In this document: positions 7,338 to 16,823 of the stretch, piece by piece
Position numbering within the stretch: position 1 is the stretch's first letter
How the letters are laid out: each line of letters starts with the position of its first letter
Assembly: GCF_011683955.1 (NCBI RefSeq)
Contig: NZ_JAAQPI010000004.1
Span: 310,001-374,000, forward strand
DNA: 64,000 nucleotides
Direction of reading: 5' to 3'
Source: Pseudomaricurvus alkylphenolicus
Lineage (GTDB): Bacteria > Pseudomonadota > Gammaproteobacteria > Pseudomonadales > Cellvibrionaceae
The notes under the pieces: generated by a model
What the model was told of the DNA's origin: nothing
What the model saw: only the letters and a program-made list of their open reading frames with translations
Database searches by the model: none
Translations under genes and position numbers: made by a program

Positions 7338-9710
7338 ATGCGAAATCTACAACCTGGGAAGTCCCTGTCAGCGGCGCTATTGCTGGCAACATCCGCAACT
7401 ATCCCAACAAGCCAGACCCTTGCGGAATCGTTTTTAATCGATGAAGTTATTGTCACTGCCCAAAAACGAGCTGAGTCGGTCAATGACATCAGCATGGCGA
7501 TCTCCGCCTTTCAGGGCGATGATCTGGAAAAGCTTGGGCTCACGGATACCCGCGATATGGCAGGACTGGTGCCCGGGTTAACTCTGGCCAAATCGCGCTC
7601 CGGCACACCCATTTACACCCTCCGCGGTGTTGGCTTTAATTCGGAGAATCTGTCGTCAACTTCTCCCGTTGGCGTTTATATTGACGAGGTTTCCTATCCA
7701 TACCCCTATATGAGTCAAGGCCTGACCTTTGATGTGGAGCGGGTTGAAGTTTTGAAAGGCCCACAAGGGACGTTGTATGGCCGAAATACCACAGGTGGTT
7801 TGATCAACTACATTGCCAATAAGCCTACCGAGCATTTTGATGCGTCCATTAAAGCAGAATACGGCAAGTATGACAGTTACGGCATTGAGGCCGTGATCAA
7901 CGGTGCACTCACCGACACCCTCAATGCACGGCTTGCCATAAAGACCCATCAATCGGAGGAAGGTTGGCAAAAAAGCGCGTCTCGTGGCGATGAGCTTGGC
8001 GAGAAAGATCGCACAGGATTACGGTTGGCGCTGGACTGGGAGGTCCATGAGAATGTTAATGCTCTCTTCACTTTGGGCTGGTGGGAAGACAAATCTGACA
8101 CTCAGGCGCCACAGGTGATTGCCCTCGCTCTGGATGTGCCCGGGTTTGAACACCCAGATCTTGCCAATCAAGTCTTGACCAACCCGGACAATGAAGACGC
8201 CGACTGGGATACTCCAGGCACTATCCCCTGGGGCGGTAGTACATTCACCGAGGCACCGGAAGGTTTCGTGATGGATGCGGAGATGTTCTCCGTGGCGACC
8301 CGCGTCGATTGGCAGATCAATGACGAACTGAATGTTACCTCTATCACCAGTTACGCTGACCTCAAGCGTAACGACTTCGCCGACCGCGATGGCAGTCAAT
8401 ATGAAACCGTGGCTTTCCTGGATTCCGGTACGATTGAGAGTTTTTCACAGGAACTGCGAATCACCGCTGAAACCGACCAGTTCAGATACATTGCCGGTGT
8501 CTTTTACTCCCAGGATGATCTGTTGGATGAATCGCGAGCTTGGGCCGGCCAAAACTCCATTTTGAGTTTTCTGCGGGCTGGTGCCTCCATGGCGGATCCG
8601 GTCGAGGGTCCGTGGAGCTTCAGAAACTGGGCCAATTTTGCCGACATCGAAACCCAAAGTCATGCTGTTTTTGGTCAGGCCGAATGGGACCTCAATGATC
8701 ATCTGCGGCTAACCGCTGGCTTGCGTTACACTAAAGATACTGCGGACTTTGAAGGCTGTTCTACTGATACCGATGGTGACGGCAATATCATGGCTGCCTG
8801 GAATCTGGTATTCCAGCCACTCCTTGCAGAACCCATTGAGCCGGGCGAGTGTGTGACTTTTAAGACCGACTTCTCGGGCCCCGTGGATGGACCAATCAAC
8901 AACACGCTGAACGAAAATAATCTTTCCGGTCGTCTGGCGCTGGATTGGCAAATCTCAGAAAACACCATGGTATATGCCTCTTTCTCCAGAGGTTTCAAGT
9001 CGGGTAACTTCCCTCAGTTGTCCGGAAACCGTGCCAATCAGTACGATCCCGTCACTCAGGAAGAGCTCAAAGCTTACGAGGTCGGTGTGAAATCCGCGCT
9101 GGCAGACAATGTTCAACTCAATGTCTCCGCCTACTATTACGACTATAAGGACAAACAGGTCTTTGCCGATGTATTGGACCCCGTTTTTGTTACGCTGGAA
9201 CGCCTTGTTAACGTGCCCGAGTCAGAGGTCAAGGGCATTGAGTTGGATTTAACCTGGGGAATAACCGACAACCTGGTGACCAAACTCTCGGCTGCGTACA
9301 TGGACACCGAAATTGAGGAGTTCAATGGCTTTGACAAAGCGGGTAACGCGATTGATTTCTCCGGTTCCGAGTTCGAGTACTCACCGGATTTTCAAATCAA
9401 TGGGTTAGTCTCCTACCACCAACCCCTGTCCGCTAATTTAAGCGCTCAACTCACCGTGAATGCGACCTATACATCTGAACAACAGGGCGACCTGCTGGGT
9501 ACAGACAACTTCAGCATAGACGCCTACACACTACTTGGCGCCAACCTGAGCCTTATGCCCGACAGCGAAGACTGGGAACTGTCGGTATGGAGCAGAAACC
9601 TCACTGGTAAATACTACTGGACTTCGGTGCAAACCCAACGCGACACCGTGTACCGCTACGCGGGAATGCCAAGAACATGGGGGTTGTCGTTCAAGTACCG
9701 ATTTCACTGA
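7338..9710 (+). CDS. TonB-dependent outer-membrane receptor (TBDR2)
   Basis: About 790 residues. I start it at the ATG at 7338 because GGAG lies six bases upstream; the frame is open further 5' but the extra residues precede a normal signal peptide (LSAALLLATSATIPTSQTLAE). The TonB-box-like IDEVIVTAQKRAES is followed by a plug with TPIYTLRGVGFN and VEVLKGPQGTLYGRNT, then a beta-barrel ending LSFKYRFH. Unlike TBDR1, 3 and 6 it has the usual GPQGTLYG. It imports an unknown bulky ligand. The gap before it contains a small inverted repeat, GGAATC-TT-GATTCC at 7203-7216. A small membrane protein follows 50 bp downstream and may be co-transcribed. Confidence 0.94.
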   Translation: MRNLQPGKSLSAALLLATSATIPTSQTLAESFLIDEVIVTAQKRAESVNDISMAISAFQGDDLEKLGLTDTRDMAGLVPGLTLAKSRSGTPIYTLRGVGFNSENLSSTSPVGVYIDEVSYPYPYMSQGLTFDVERVEVLKGPQGTLYGRNTTGGLINYIANKPTEHFDASIKAEYGKYDSYGIEAVINGALTDTLNARLAIKTHQSEEGWQKSASRGDELGEKDRTGLRLALDWEVHENVNALFTLGWWEDKSDTQAPQVIALALDVPGFEHPDLANQVLTNPDNEDADWDTPGTIPWGGSTFTEAPEGFVMDAEMFSVATRVDWQINDELNVTSITSYADLKRNDFADRDGSQYETVAFLDSGTIESFSQELRITAETDQFRYIAGVFYSQDDLLDESRAWAGQNSILSFLRAGASMADPVEGPWSFRNWANFADIETQSHAVFGQAEWDLNDHLRLTAGLRYTKDTADFEGCSTDTDGDGNIMAAWNLVFQPLLAEPIEPGECVTFKTDFSGPVDGPINNTLNENNLSGRLALDWQISENTMVYASFSRGFKSGNFPQLSGNRANQYDPVTQEELKAYEVGVKSALADNVQLNVSAYYYDYKDKQVFADVLDPVFVTLERLVNVPESEVKGIELDLTWGITDNLVTKLSAAYMDTEIEEFNGFDKAGNAIDFSGSEFEYSPDFQINGLVSYHQPLSANLSAQLTVNATYTSEQQGDLLGTDNFSIDAYTLLGANLSLMPDSEDWELSVWSRNLTGKYYWTSVQTQRDTVYRYAGMPRTWGLSFKYRFH

Positions 9711-9760
9711 ATTACGATTGTTGCCAAACCAGATTTTCTGACTGACCTACGGAAACTACA

Positions 9761-10192
9761 ATGAACAAAAATGATTTAATACTTCGATACTCTCTACTTG
9801 CCTGTACAGCATACTTCCTCGTGATGGCTGCAGCACATGTAACCGGCTTTAAGGTGCCTGTGCTGTTTGTTTATTTCGACGTACCTTCCCATCAATATCA
9901 GGATACCATTATTTCCTTTTGTTGCGTCGGTTGGGCGGGTTTCAGCTACGCGGCGGCAAACAACCGCGGGACTCTGGCGCCGTTTTTGCTAGCCTTCTCT
10001 GGTGTTGTGATTGGCTTGTCGTACATCAATCTGACAACGGATTTCCAAACCTTGAAATCCGGACTCACCACGACACCTTACTGGATACAAACTGGGATCC
10101 TTTCGGGCTTGGTGGTCTGGCTGTTTGCATTCTACCGACTGACAGGAAACGACAAACAGCAGCCCCCTGTGATAACCGAGGAACAAATTTAG
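9761..10192 (+). CDS. Small integral membrane protein of unknown function
   Basis: 143 residues with four likely transmembrane helices: about 9-27 (YSLLACTAYFLVMAAAHVTG), 48-68 (TIISFCCVGWAGFSYAAA), 72-92 (LAPFLLAFSGVVIGLSYI) and 108-128 (WIQTGILSGLVVWLFAFY). The C-terminal tail is polar. I do not recognise the family. It follows TBDR2 by 50 bp in the same direction, so it may belong to that transcription unit, and is convergent with the CehA-like gene, with a hairpin between them. Confidence 0.75.
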   Translation: MNKNDLILRYSLLACTAYFLVMAAAHVTGFKVPVLFVYFDVPSHQYQDTIISFCCVGWAGFSYAAANNRGTLAPFLLAFSGVVIGLSYINLTTDFQTLKSGLTTTPYWIQTGILSGLVVWLFAFYRLTGNDKQQPPVITEEQI

Positions 10193-10242
10193 AGAAGTAA
10201 TTCCAAGAGTAAGTCTCAATCGTTACTCAGACTCGACGAAGC

Positions 10243-10273
10243 AGGGCCAGATCAATCCAGATCTTCTGGCCCT
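10243..10273. terminator. Hairpin between convergent genes
   Basis: AGGGCCAGA pairs with TCTGGCCCT over 9 bp around a 13-nt loop, midway between the stops of the membrane-protein gene (+) and the CehA-like gene (-). No T-run on either strand. A bidirectional terminator is plausible. Confidence 0.5.
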
Positions 10274-10284
10274 TGGCTCAAAGA

Positions 10285-12279
10285 TTAGTCTCTCAGCTGT
10301 TTAAGGTACACTTCCCTTGCACTGCGGTACAGATCGAGTACCTCCTGCCGCTGTTGCTCATTATGATAACGTGCCTTTTTTTCAGCCCAGGCAATGGTCC
10401 GTTCAATAATATCCAGTAAATAACGTGCACTCTTCGCCGACGTTCTGGGGCGCTTTTTGTAGTCCACATAAACAGGGCTGGTGTGGGCCATCACAGGGGA
10501 ACCGCCGCCGGTCAAATGTGCCTGGGTTGGCAGCTGTTGGGCTGAGTAGGCTCGCGCCGCCACCCAGCTGCTATCATCCAACATCAGCTCGCCGCTAAAT
10601 CTCAACGATTTCTCTTTGTCGCGATTGAGTTTGGTGGCCACCACTTCACCGTTGACAAGAATCTCGATACGATCAATTGGTAAGTGTGAGACGACAAGAG
10701 CTTCAAAAGGTTTTTTGCCTGGCTTGGCAAGCTTCAGCCGGTCTCCCGCACCATGGTAGTCAAGTGAGAAAAACAACATCGGCCCGGAGGTAAAGAAGGT
10801 GCGACCAGCGTCAATGCCTTGGACCCAGTTGTTGTAGTTAAACTCGCCCTGGACGTCGACATAGGTACGAACGGAGCCGGATACTTGGCTGTTCCACATT
10901 TTGTCCGTCGAACCCAGCCCCGGCATATCGAAACCCGTATTGAGCAAGCTGTACCATAACTCCATTGGACTGATCGCCTCAGGGGTGAACTCTCCCATGC
11001 GAACCCTTACCGGGTGCTTTTCCAGCGGATCTCCGAACACCATGGTTTCCACCGCATCCACCTTATTCAGAGCCACATCAATGGGCAGCTCGCCGTGGGG
11101 ATGAGGAAAATGAGACCAGGCTACCAGCGCGCCCTGCTCGTGGGCTTTATCGGCCTGCTGCGCCATGGTGGGATAATCATAGGCATTGTGCACGCCCGTA
11201 TGTGGGCCACCCCAGCCAAATGGGTAAATCAATTCTTTCAGGTTTAGCAGCACTGTATGCCCCAAGTAGTCGTGTCGGGTCTCCTCGCCGATGTAAGCGA
11301 TGTGGTTTTCGTCCGAGAACACACTGGGGCCTCCCGTGAAGTGAGGTACCTGGGTAATCAGGTTGCCACCGGATGAGATCAACACGTTGATGACATTAAG
11401 GTCTTCGCCTCTTGCCTCCAGCATGGCGGTCTGTGGATCGAGAAAGTGGGTGTGAGTATCACCGGAGTACCAACCTTCTTCAGCCATATGAATCCATCGG
11501 TTCAGATCGACCTGAAGACTGAGTTTCTTGCCTGAGCGAACCTCAAACCTGACGTCAACTGGCTCATATTCCAGCCCCCGCCTGACTTCCATAACATATT
11601 CACCGACCGGTAATGGGGCGATAAAATCCGGTTCGACATAGGCAAAGGTCTTGCCCGCCACAACCACATCGCCACCAATGTCTTCCCGCCACCCCTCAGC
11701 AATCTGCTTTCGATGCCCCCGTGGTGGCCAGTAGTCCCCCCCGGCGTCGCGAATATGCACACGAGCGTGTACGGGTTTTCCGGTATCCTCATCCCTCAGT
11801 TTGATGGCAACGTCTTGGGTGATTTTCTGCAGCGGGTGATTATCCGTCGCGAGTTCGTCCGGCACCTCGTCGAATTCCGTCATGGTCAGAATTTTCCAGT
11901 CTTCACCTTCTTGCACCAGTTCCATGGTCAGGGAATAGGGTACGTTCAGTTCCCGATAGGGTACGTGCACAATGGACGACACCGTAGCCCGATAGCCTTT
12001 GTCGTGACCGCCGTGAATACGATAATTGGCGTAGCGTAGAATCACCCGCTTTACGGGTATCAGACGCATGCGTGCCAGGTAGGCTTGGGGGTTGACAAAG
12101 TCGGCGGATAAAAGCGCCTGCATATCCTCATAGTTGTCTCCCTGGTAGGCGTTGGCCCACTGCGCTACCGCATGCTGTAACGGCAACAACTGATCACCAC
12201 GGTGCGCATGGGTGCTGGCAGCAAAGAAAAGTAAGCAGAGCACAATGAGGCCGGCTTTGGGAAAGTATTCGAATTTCAT
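10285..12279 (-). CDS. CehA/McbA-type metallohydrolase with N-terminal NTF2-like domain
   Basis: 664 residues with a signal peptide (about 1-25), so secreted to the periplasm. Residues about 30-135 look like an NTF2/SnoaL-type fold (WANAYQGDNYEDMQALLSADF, EDWKILTMTEFDEV). A beta-sandwich-like stretch follows (about 150-260). The catalytic part is PHP-like and opens with EGWYSGDTHTHF (His276, His278), the hallmark of the CehA/McbA group, whose namesakes hydrolyse aryl carbamates. Later GALVAWSHFPHPHGE and GLGSTDKMW supply likely further metal ligands. It is the third gene of an operon after TBDR3 and amidohydrolase 2 (59-bp gap, good AGGTGAAG ribosome-binding site). It may cleave an ester or amide bond of the same imported substrate. 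The true substrate is unknown. Confidence 0.85.
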   Translation of the reverse strand: MKFEYFPKAGLIVLCLLFFAASTHAHRGDQLLPLQHAVAQWANAYQGDNYEDMQALLSADFVNPQAYLARMRLIPVKRVILRYANYRIHGGHDKGYRATVSSIVHVPYRELNVPYSLTMELVQEGEDWKILTMTEFDEVPDELATDNHPLQKITQDVAIKLRDEDTGKPVHARVHIRDAGGDYWPPRGHRKQIAEGWREDIGGDVVVAGKTFAYVEPDFIAPLPVGEYVMEVRRGLEYEPVDVRFEVRSGKKLSLQVDLNRWIHMAEEGWYSGDTHTHFLDPQTAMLEARGEDLNVINVLISSGGNLITQVPHFTGGPSVFSDENHIAYIGEETRHDYLGHTVLLNLKELIYPFGWGGPHTGVHNAYDYPTMAQQADKAHEQGALVAWSHFPHPHGELPIDVALNKVDAVETMVFGDPLEKHPVRVRMGEFTPEAISPMELWYSLLNTGFDMPGLGSTDKMWNSQVSGSVRTYVDVQGEFNYNNWVQGIDAGRTFFTSGPMLFFSLDYHGAGDRLKLAKPGKKPFEALVVSHLPIDRIEILVNGEVVATKLNRDKEKSLRFSGELMLDDSSWVAARAYSAQQLPTQAHLTGGGSPVMAHTSPVYVDYKKRPRTSAKSARYLLDIIERTIAWAEKKARYHNEQQRQEVLDLYRSAREVYLKQLRD

Positions 12280-12338
12280 TCAGTCTTCACCTGATTATGT
12301 CGGGCGGCAGCTGAAGACAACCCGCCCTGACTATTCCG

Positions 12339-14111
12339 TTATGGCTTCTGCGACGAAGCGGTGTTTGTATCGAGGTTTTCGTACACGTCTTCCCCTTCAA
12401 ATAGAGTCAATTCAACGCGAGTTTCGCTGATGTCCTCCACAGACACTTCGAGGAGATTGTGGTTCAACACGATCAGATCCGCGGATTTGCCGACTTGAAC
12501 CGAGCCTGTAACGGACTTCAGACCCAGTGCAGCGGCACCATCGAGAGTGAAAATACGCAGTGCCTGTTCAATATTGATGGCTTGTTCATTCCAGAAAGTA
12601 CCGGGGTGCACACCTTTGGGATCTGCCCTGGAAACCATGGCCTCCAATCCCAACCAGGGGTCGATGGTTTCCACCGCGGCGGGCCAATCAGAGCCCGCCA
12701 GTACCGGTGCGCGCGCAGAGAGCAGATCGCGAATAGGCCAGTATTGCTCGCCACGGGGCGAACCCACAGCGGAAACTATAGAGTCAATTATGGGAGATGG
12801 ATGCCAGAGGTAAGGAGACAAGTCGGCAACCGCCTGCAGCTGAACGAATCGGGGTAAGTCATTGGGATCGATATAACCTGCGTGTGCAAGCTCGTGCCTC
12901 AAGCCACTGTCGCCGTTGACCTTGCGCGCCGCTTCTATCGCATCCAGTGCGACCCTGACCGAACGATCTCCGGCGGTGTGAATTTTCACGGTGTAGCCCC
13001 GTTTATCGAGCTCAATCAGATCTGTTGCCATCAGCTCGGGTTCAAGGTGCAGCATACCGGCAAAGGCTGCACCATCCGGGTGAATTGGGACATAGGGTTT
13101 CAACATTGCCGCGGTTCGAGACGCGGTCGGCACTCCATCCGAAAACAGCTTGACGGAATTGGGGTGTACATGGGCACTGGCATACTGCTTGCGAATACGA
13201 TCAATCCGCTCGTAGTCCAGTGGTTGCTGGCGATGACCATAGGGCGTTGCAATCGCAGCGGCCATGTGAATACTGAGTTCATCCCGCTGGTCCAGTTCAT
13301 GATAGGCTGCGATGGCGGGTTCGGTGGCCATCGCATCTTTCATACCGGTAATACCAAAGCGGTTGGCGATACGCACAGCTTCTCGGACGCCTTGCCGGTA
13401 TTCACTCTGGCTCCAGTCCGGCAATTGATCCATCATCAGCTGCTCTGCCCCTTCCAGCAAAATACCATTGGGTTCGCCGGTAGCAGGATCCCGCACATAG
13501 GTACCGTCCGAAGGGTCGGGAGTGTCTTTGGTAATGCCAGCAAGTTCCAGAGCCTTGGAGTTGACCCAGCCATTGTGGTTGCTATCGTCGTTCAGTACTA
13601 CAGCTTTGTCGCCGGAGACAGCATCCAGGAAATCCCTGGGGTTGTCGATCTGATAAGTATCGAAAAAACCACTGTCCCACTGACCACCGCGAATCCATAC
13701 GGCGCTCGGATTGTCTTTCACACATTGAGCAACTCTCGCCTGAATTTGCTCGGGTGAAGCGCTGAACGGAAAATTACATTCGAACAATTCCTTGGTGCCA
13801 CCGCGAGCCGGATGCAGATGGGCATCGTTGATGCCCGGCATTGCCATACGGCCCGCCAAGTCAATCACCCGAGTCTCGACACCAATATGCTGTTGGGCAT
13901 CTTCACTCTTGCCTACCCAGGTGTATCTTCCGTTGCTGATAGCGACCGCCTCAACCCAAGGCTGTAAAGCATCGATGGTATAAATACGGCCATTGGTGAT
14001 CACCGTGTCGGCTGCCGGATGGGAAATGCTCGTTGAGTTACAGCCGGCCAGCATGGCGCAGGCTGCCAGTAAGCTCGATGCGCCGGCTGTCAGTAAACTA
14101 AATGGTCTCAT
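12339..14111 (-). CDS. Lipoprotein amidohydrolase, YtcJ-like (amidohydrolase 2)
   Basis: 590 residues. The lipobox LAGC puts the modified cysteine at position 24. The fold is the same as amidohydrolase 1: DTVITNGRIYTID, the metal motif INDAHLHPARGG (His98, His100), YTVKIHTAGDRSVRVALDA, LRHELAHAGYI, and AGSDWPAAVETIDPW near the end. It should hydrolyse an amide or similar C-N bond in the periplasm. It starts 16 bp after the stop of TBDR3, so receptor and enzyme are almost certainly one transcript with the CehA-type hydrolase downstream. Amidohydrolase 3 is visibly closer to this protein than amidohydrolase 1 is (shared WVNSKALELAGI and PWYPSPI/LWHPSPI-type segments). Family is firm, substrate unknown. 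Confidence 0.93.
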   Translation of the reverse strand: MRPFSLLTAGASSLLAACAMLAGCNSTSISHPAADTVITNGRIYTIDALQPWVEAVAISNGRYTWVGKSEDAQQHIGVETRVIDLAGRMAMPGINDAHLHPARGGTKELFECNFPFSASPEQIQARVAQCVKDNPSAVWIRGGQWDSGFFDTYQIDNPRDFLDAVSGDKAVVLNDDSNHNGWVNSKALELAGITKDTPDPSDGTYVRDPATGEPNGILLEGAEQLMMDQLPDWSQSEYRQGVREAVRIANRFGITGMKDAMATEPAIAAYHELDQRDELSIHMAAAIATPYGHRQQPLDYERIDRIRKQYASAHVHPNSVKLFSDGVPTASRTAAMLKPYVPIHPDGAAFAGMLHLEPELMATDLIELDKRGYTVKIHTAGDRSVRVALDAIEAARKVNGDSGLRHELAHAGYIDPNDLPRFVQLQAVADLSPYLWHPSPIIDSIVSAVGSPRGEQYWPIRDLLSARAPVLAGSDWPAAVETIDPWLGLEAMVSRADPKGVHPGTFWNEQAINIEQALRIFTLDGAAALGLKSVTGSVQVGKSADLIVLNHNLLEVSVEDISETRVELTLFEGEDVYENLDTNTASSQKP

Positions 14112-14127
14112 TACTTCGGTCCGTTAT

Positions 14128-16575
14128 TTAAAAGTCGTATTCGAGGGAAACGCCATAGGTGCGAGGCAGGCCAACGGAGCGAACATAGCCGCCATTGGTA
14201 CCACCAAAGGCGCCGGTGTAGTAATACTCATCTGTCAGGTTGCGACTCCAGAGCAGTAAACGCCACTGGCCTTCGGTATCACTGATGCCGACTCTGGCAT
14301 TCACCAGGGTGTAGTCGTCCAGTGAATTTTGCTCTCGTACCGGGTCCGGGGTTTCGTCGGTAAAGTTGATATCGGCACTGACCTCCAACACCAGTTGCTC
14401 ACCCACTGGCCACTCGTAGCGGGCCATGGCATTGTAGGACCACTCCGGTGCCTGTGGCAGACCGGAACCGGAAGCGTCGACTGTGACAACGTTTACCGCT
14501 GTGCCCGTAGCGAAGTCAAAATCCCCCGACACCGGCGTTATCCACTTCTTGATTTCGGTATTCAGATAGGCCGCACCGAGGTTAACGCTCAGCCCCTCAA
14601 CGGGCGCCCACTGTATATCCAGCTCGGCTCCCTGTATCTCCGACTCGTCCACATTCCCCAGGCCGCCGATGGCACCCACAAAGGTTATCGCCCGCTCGGA
14701 CTCTTGTTTGTCTTTGTAGTCGTAGTGAAACACCGCAGCGTTCAGCTGTAAGGTCCGATCAAGCAGCGTCGCCTTTACACCAAGCTCCAGTGAGGTGAGT
14801 TCCTCGGGGTCGTAGGGTTCCAGTTGGGTCGTCGTGTTGGAGTTGTTGCCGTTGAAACCGCCGGATTTAAAGCCAGTCGCCAGGGTTCCATAAATCAGGA
14901 AGTCCTCGGTAACAGCATAGTCGAGTCCAATTTTCCCCATCCATTTTTCGGTACTGATGTCCGTTTTAAAAGGATGAAAGGCGTCGTTGACGTCAGCAGT
15001 GCCTATCACGTTGGCGATATTGGTTGGCGCACCTGCCGTATCGTCCAGAGTACCGCAAGCTCCGGCACCAAGCGTTGCACCGATGGCACCATTCCAAAAG
15101 CCCGAGAGCCCCATGTCGCCAGCATCAAAGGTACAACCGGACCAGTCCCGTTCTTCCTCCGTGTAACGCAACCCCAGAGTCAGGCGCAGTGGCTCTGTAA
15201 TGTTGTACTCCAGGTGTCCGAATACCGCGCGGGATTCAGTTTCCTGCTGATATTTGGTGTGTAAGCGGCGGATGGGGAAAGCGGCAAATGGCGTGGGCAA
15301 TCCCCAGGCAGCAGAACCATCACCAAAAATGGAATCCGCCATAAAAAAATTATAAAACTCGTCCGCTTCGTCTTTCGAGAAATAAACACCGGCAATCCAG
15401 AGTAACCGGTCGGTTTGTGACGACAATCGCAACTCTTGGGAAAAGACTTCCAGGTCAGTGCCATTAATATTCTCCTGCACGGAGAAGGCCCCGCCATCCA
15501 CATCGTTGGTTTCCAGGCGCTCGAAGTCATCGTAGGCGCTGATCGAAGTGAGTGTGATATCTCCGAGATTCCATTCCAGCTTGGCGGAGAAACCCTTGAG
15601 CTGATTGTCCCTGCCGGGTCGAAGGCTATGGGTTTCACCAGTTACCGGGTTGGTCCAGCTGTTGGTCCAATCGGCGGCGCGATTGTCACCCAGTGAATAC
15701 CAGGGTGGTGTTTGCCCAAAGTTCGCCCCTCCCGGCAGAACATAGTCATTGAGTGGTCGGTAGGGTGCACCGGTTTCAGCCAGACCTACCTGCCTGCCGT
15801 CGTAGGGGGTTTGGGCCTGGTTGTCGGATTGGTCATCTACGTAGTGGAGCTTCAACAGCACGGAGGCGTTTTCAGCCAGATCGAGACTGAGCAAAGTTCG
15901 GATCCCCAGCGTGTCTTTTTCCCCCAGCTCGTCTCCGGGCCGGCTCACACTCTGTTGCCAGCCCCGGTTGGATTGGGTGCTTTTTATGGCCACCCGCGCC
16001 TGCGCCGATTCGGTAAGCCCGCCACTGACAAAGCCCTCGAAGTCAAGCACATCAAAACGGCCATAGCTGGCAGTAAACCCGGCCTCAAACTCATGCGTCG
16101 GTTTTTTGCTGATGTAGTTGATCTGCCCCGCCGTGGTATTGCGGCCATAGAGGTCACCCTGGGGTCCCTTGAGTACTTCGACCCGCTCGACATCAAACAG
16201 AGCGCCACGACTCATCACGGTATAAGGAATTGCCACCTCATCGAAATAGAGCCCTACCGTAGATGAACTGGTGGTGGTGATATCCTGAAAACCAACACCA
16301 CGGATGGTGTATACAGGTACCCCTGTGGCACCCGGAGAACTGACCGTTAAACCCGGTGTAAAGGCGGCTATATCCTCGGCACTGGCGACCCCCATATCCT
16401 TGATGGTATCGCCAGTGAAAGCATTGACGGTGATTCCTACGTCGTTGACACTCTGAGTGATTTTCTGCGCGGTAACGACAATTTCTTCCAGCTGTGCGTG
16501 GCCGGGCGCGGCAACCCCTGCAGTGATCAGCGCAGCAATGGTGGCAGACAGCAGTTTTCTATTATTATGCTTCAT
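14128..16575 (-). CDS. TonB-dependent outer-membrane receptor (TBDR3)
   Basis: 815 residues with signal peptide ending GHAQ near residue 28, then LEEIVVTAQKITQ. The plug contains VPVYTIRGVGFQD and VEVLKGPQGDLYGRNT followed by TAGQINYISKKPT, nearly identical to the matching parts of TBDR1 and TBDR6. The barrel ends VSLEYDF. It begins an operon with amidohydrolase 2 and the CehA-type hydrolase, so it probably brings their substrate across the outer membrane. It diverges from the LuxR-type gene, whose product is the natural candidate regulator; two palindromes lie in the shared promoter region. Confidence 0.95.
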   Translation of the reverse strand: MKHNNRKLLSATIAALITAGVAAPGHAQLEEIVVTAQKITQSVNDVGITVNAFTGDTIKDMGVASAEDIAAFTPGLTVSSPGATGVPVYTIRGVGFQDITTTSSSTVGLYFDEVAIPYTVMSRGALFDVERVEVLKGPQGDLYGRNTTAGQINYISKKPTHEFEAGFTASYGRFDVLDFEGFVSGGLTESAQARVAIKSTQSNRGWQQSVSRPGDELGEKDTLGIRTLLSLDLAENASVLLKLHYVDDQSDNQAQTPYDGRQVGLAETGAPYRPLNDYVLPGGANFGQTPPWYSLGDNRAADWTNSWTNPVTGETHSLRPGRDNQLKGFSAKLEWNLGDITLTSISAYDDFERLETNDVDGGAFSVQENINGTDLEVFSQELRLSSQTDRLLWIAGVYFSKDEADEFYNFFMADSIFGDGSAAWGLPTPFAAFPIRRLHTKYQQETESRAVFGHLEYNITEPLRLTLGLRYTEEERDWSGCTFDAGDMGLSGFWNGAIGATLGAGACGTLDDTAGAPTNIANVIGTADVNDAFHPFKTDISTEKWMGKIGLDYAVTEDFLIYGTLATGFKSGGFNGNNSNTTTQLEPYDPEELTSLELGVKATLLDRTLQLNAAVFHYDYKDKQESERAITFVGAIGGLGNVDESEIQGAELDIQWAPVEGLSVNLGAAYLNTEIKKWITPVSGDFDFATGTAVNVVTVDASGSGLPQAPEWSYNAMARYEWPVGEQLVLEVSADINFTDETPDPVREQNSLDDYTLVNARVGISDTEGQWRLLLWSRNLTDEYYYTGAFGGTNGGYVRSVGLPRTYGVSLEYDF

Positions 16576-16755
16576 CTTGGCTCTCTCAGTTCCGGCGTTG
16601 TTTGGTAGAAAATCATGGTAGCAACGCCCTTGAGGACTACCCTATGATACGAAAGAGCTATTTTTTATGGCTTTAGAGTATTTTCAATCGCTTTTGATAT
16701 TCCCAAAATGAAGGTTAAATAGGCCAATCGACCCCCTCTTTTATTGATCCGACAG

Positions 16756-16790
16756 CGCAAAATTTGCGATACTTAGATTTATGATAAATC
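16756..16790. promoter_or_regulatory. Two palindromes in the TBDR3/LuxR divergent promoter
   Basis: CGCAAA-A-TTTGCG (16756-16768) and GATTTAT-G-ATAAATC (16776-16790) are perfect inverted repeats 7 bp apart, starting 68 bp and 48 bp upstream of the LuxR-type ATG. The spacing from the start fits an operator overlapping or preceding a promoter. Which regulator binds is not shown by the sequence; the adjacent LuxR-type protein is the obvious candidate. Confidence 0.45.
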
Positions 16791-16823
16791 CATAATAATG
16801 TATCAAAATAAAAGTGACACCAT

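Noticed and set aside
12882-13757. 291-residue plus-strand open frame
   Set aside because: Shadow of amidohydrolase 2, whose motifs and lipobox are clear.
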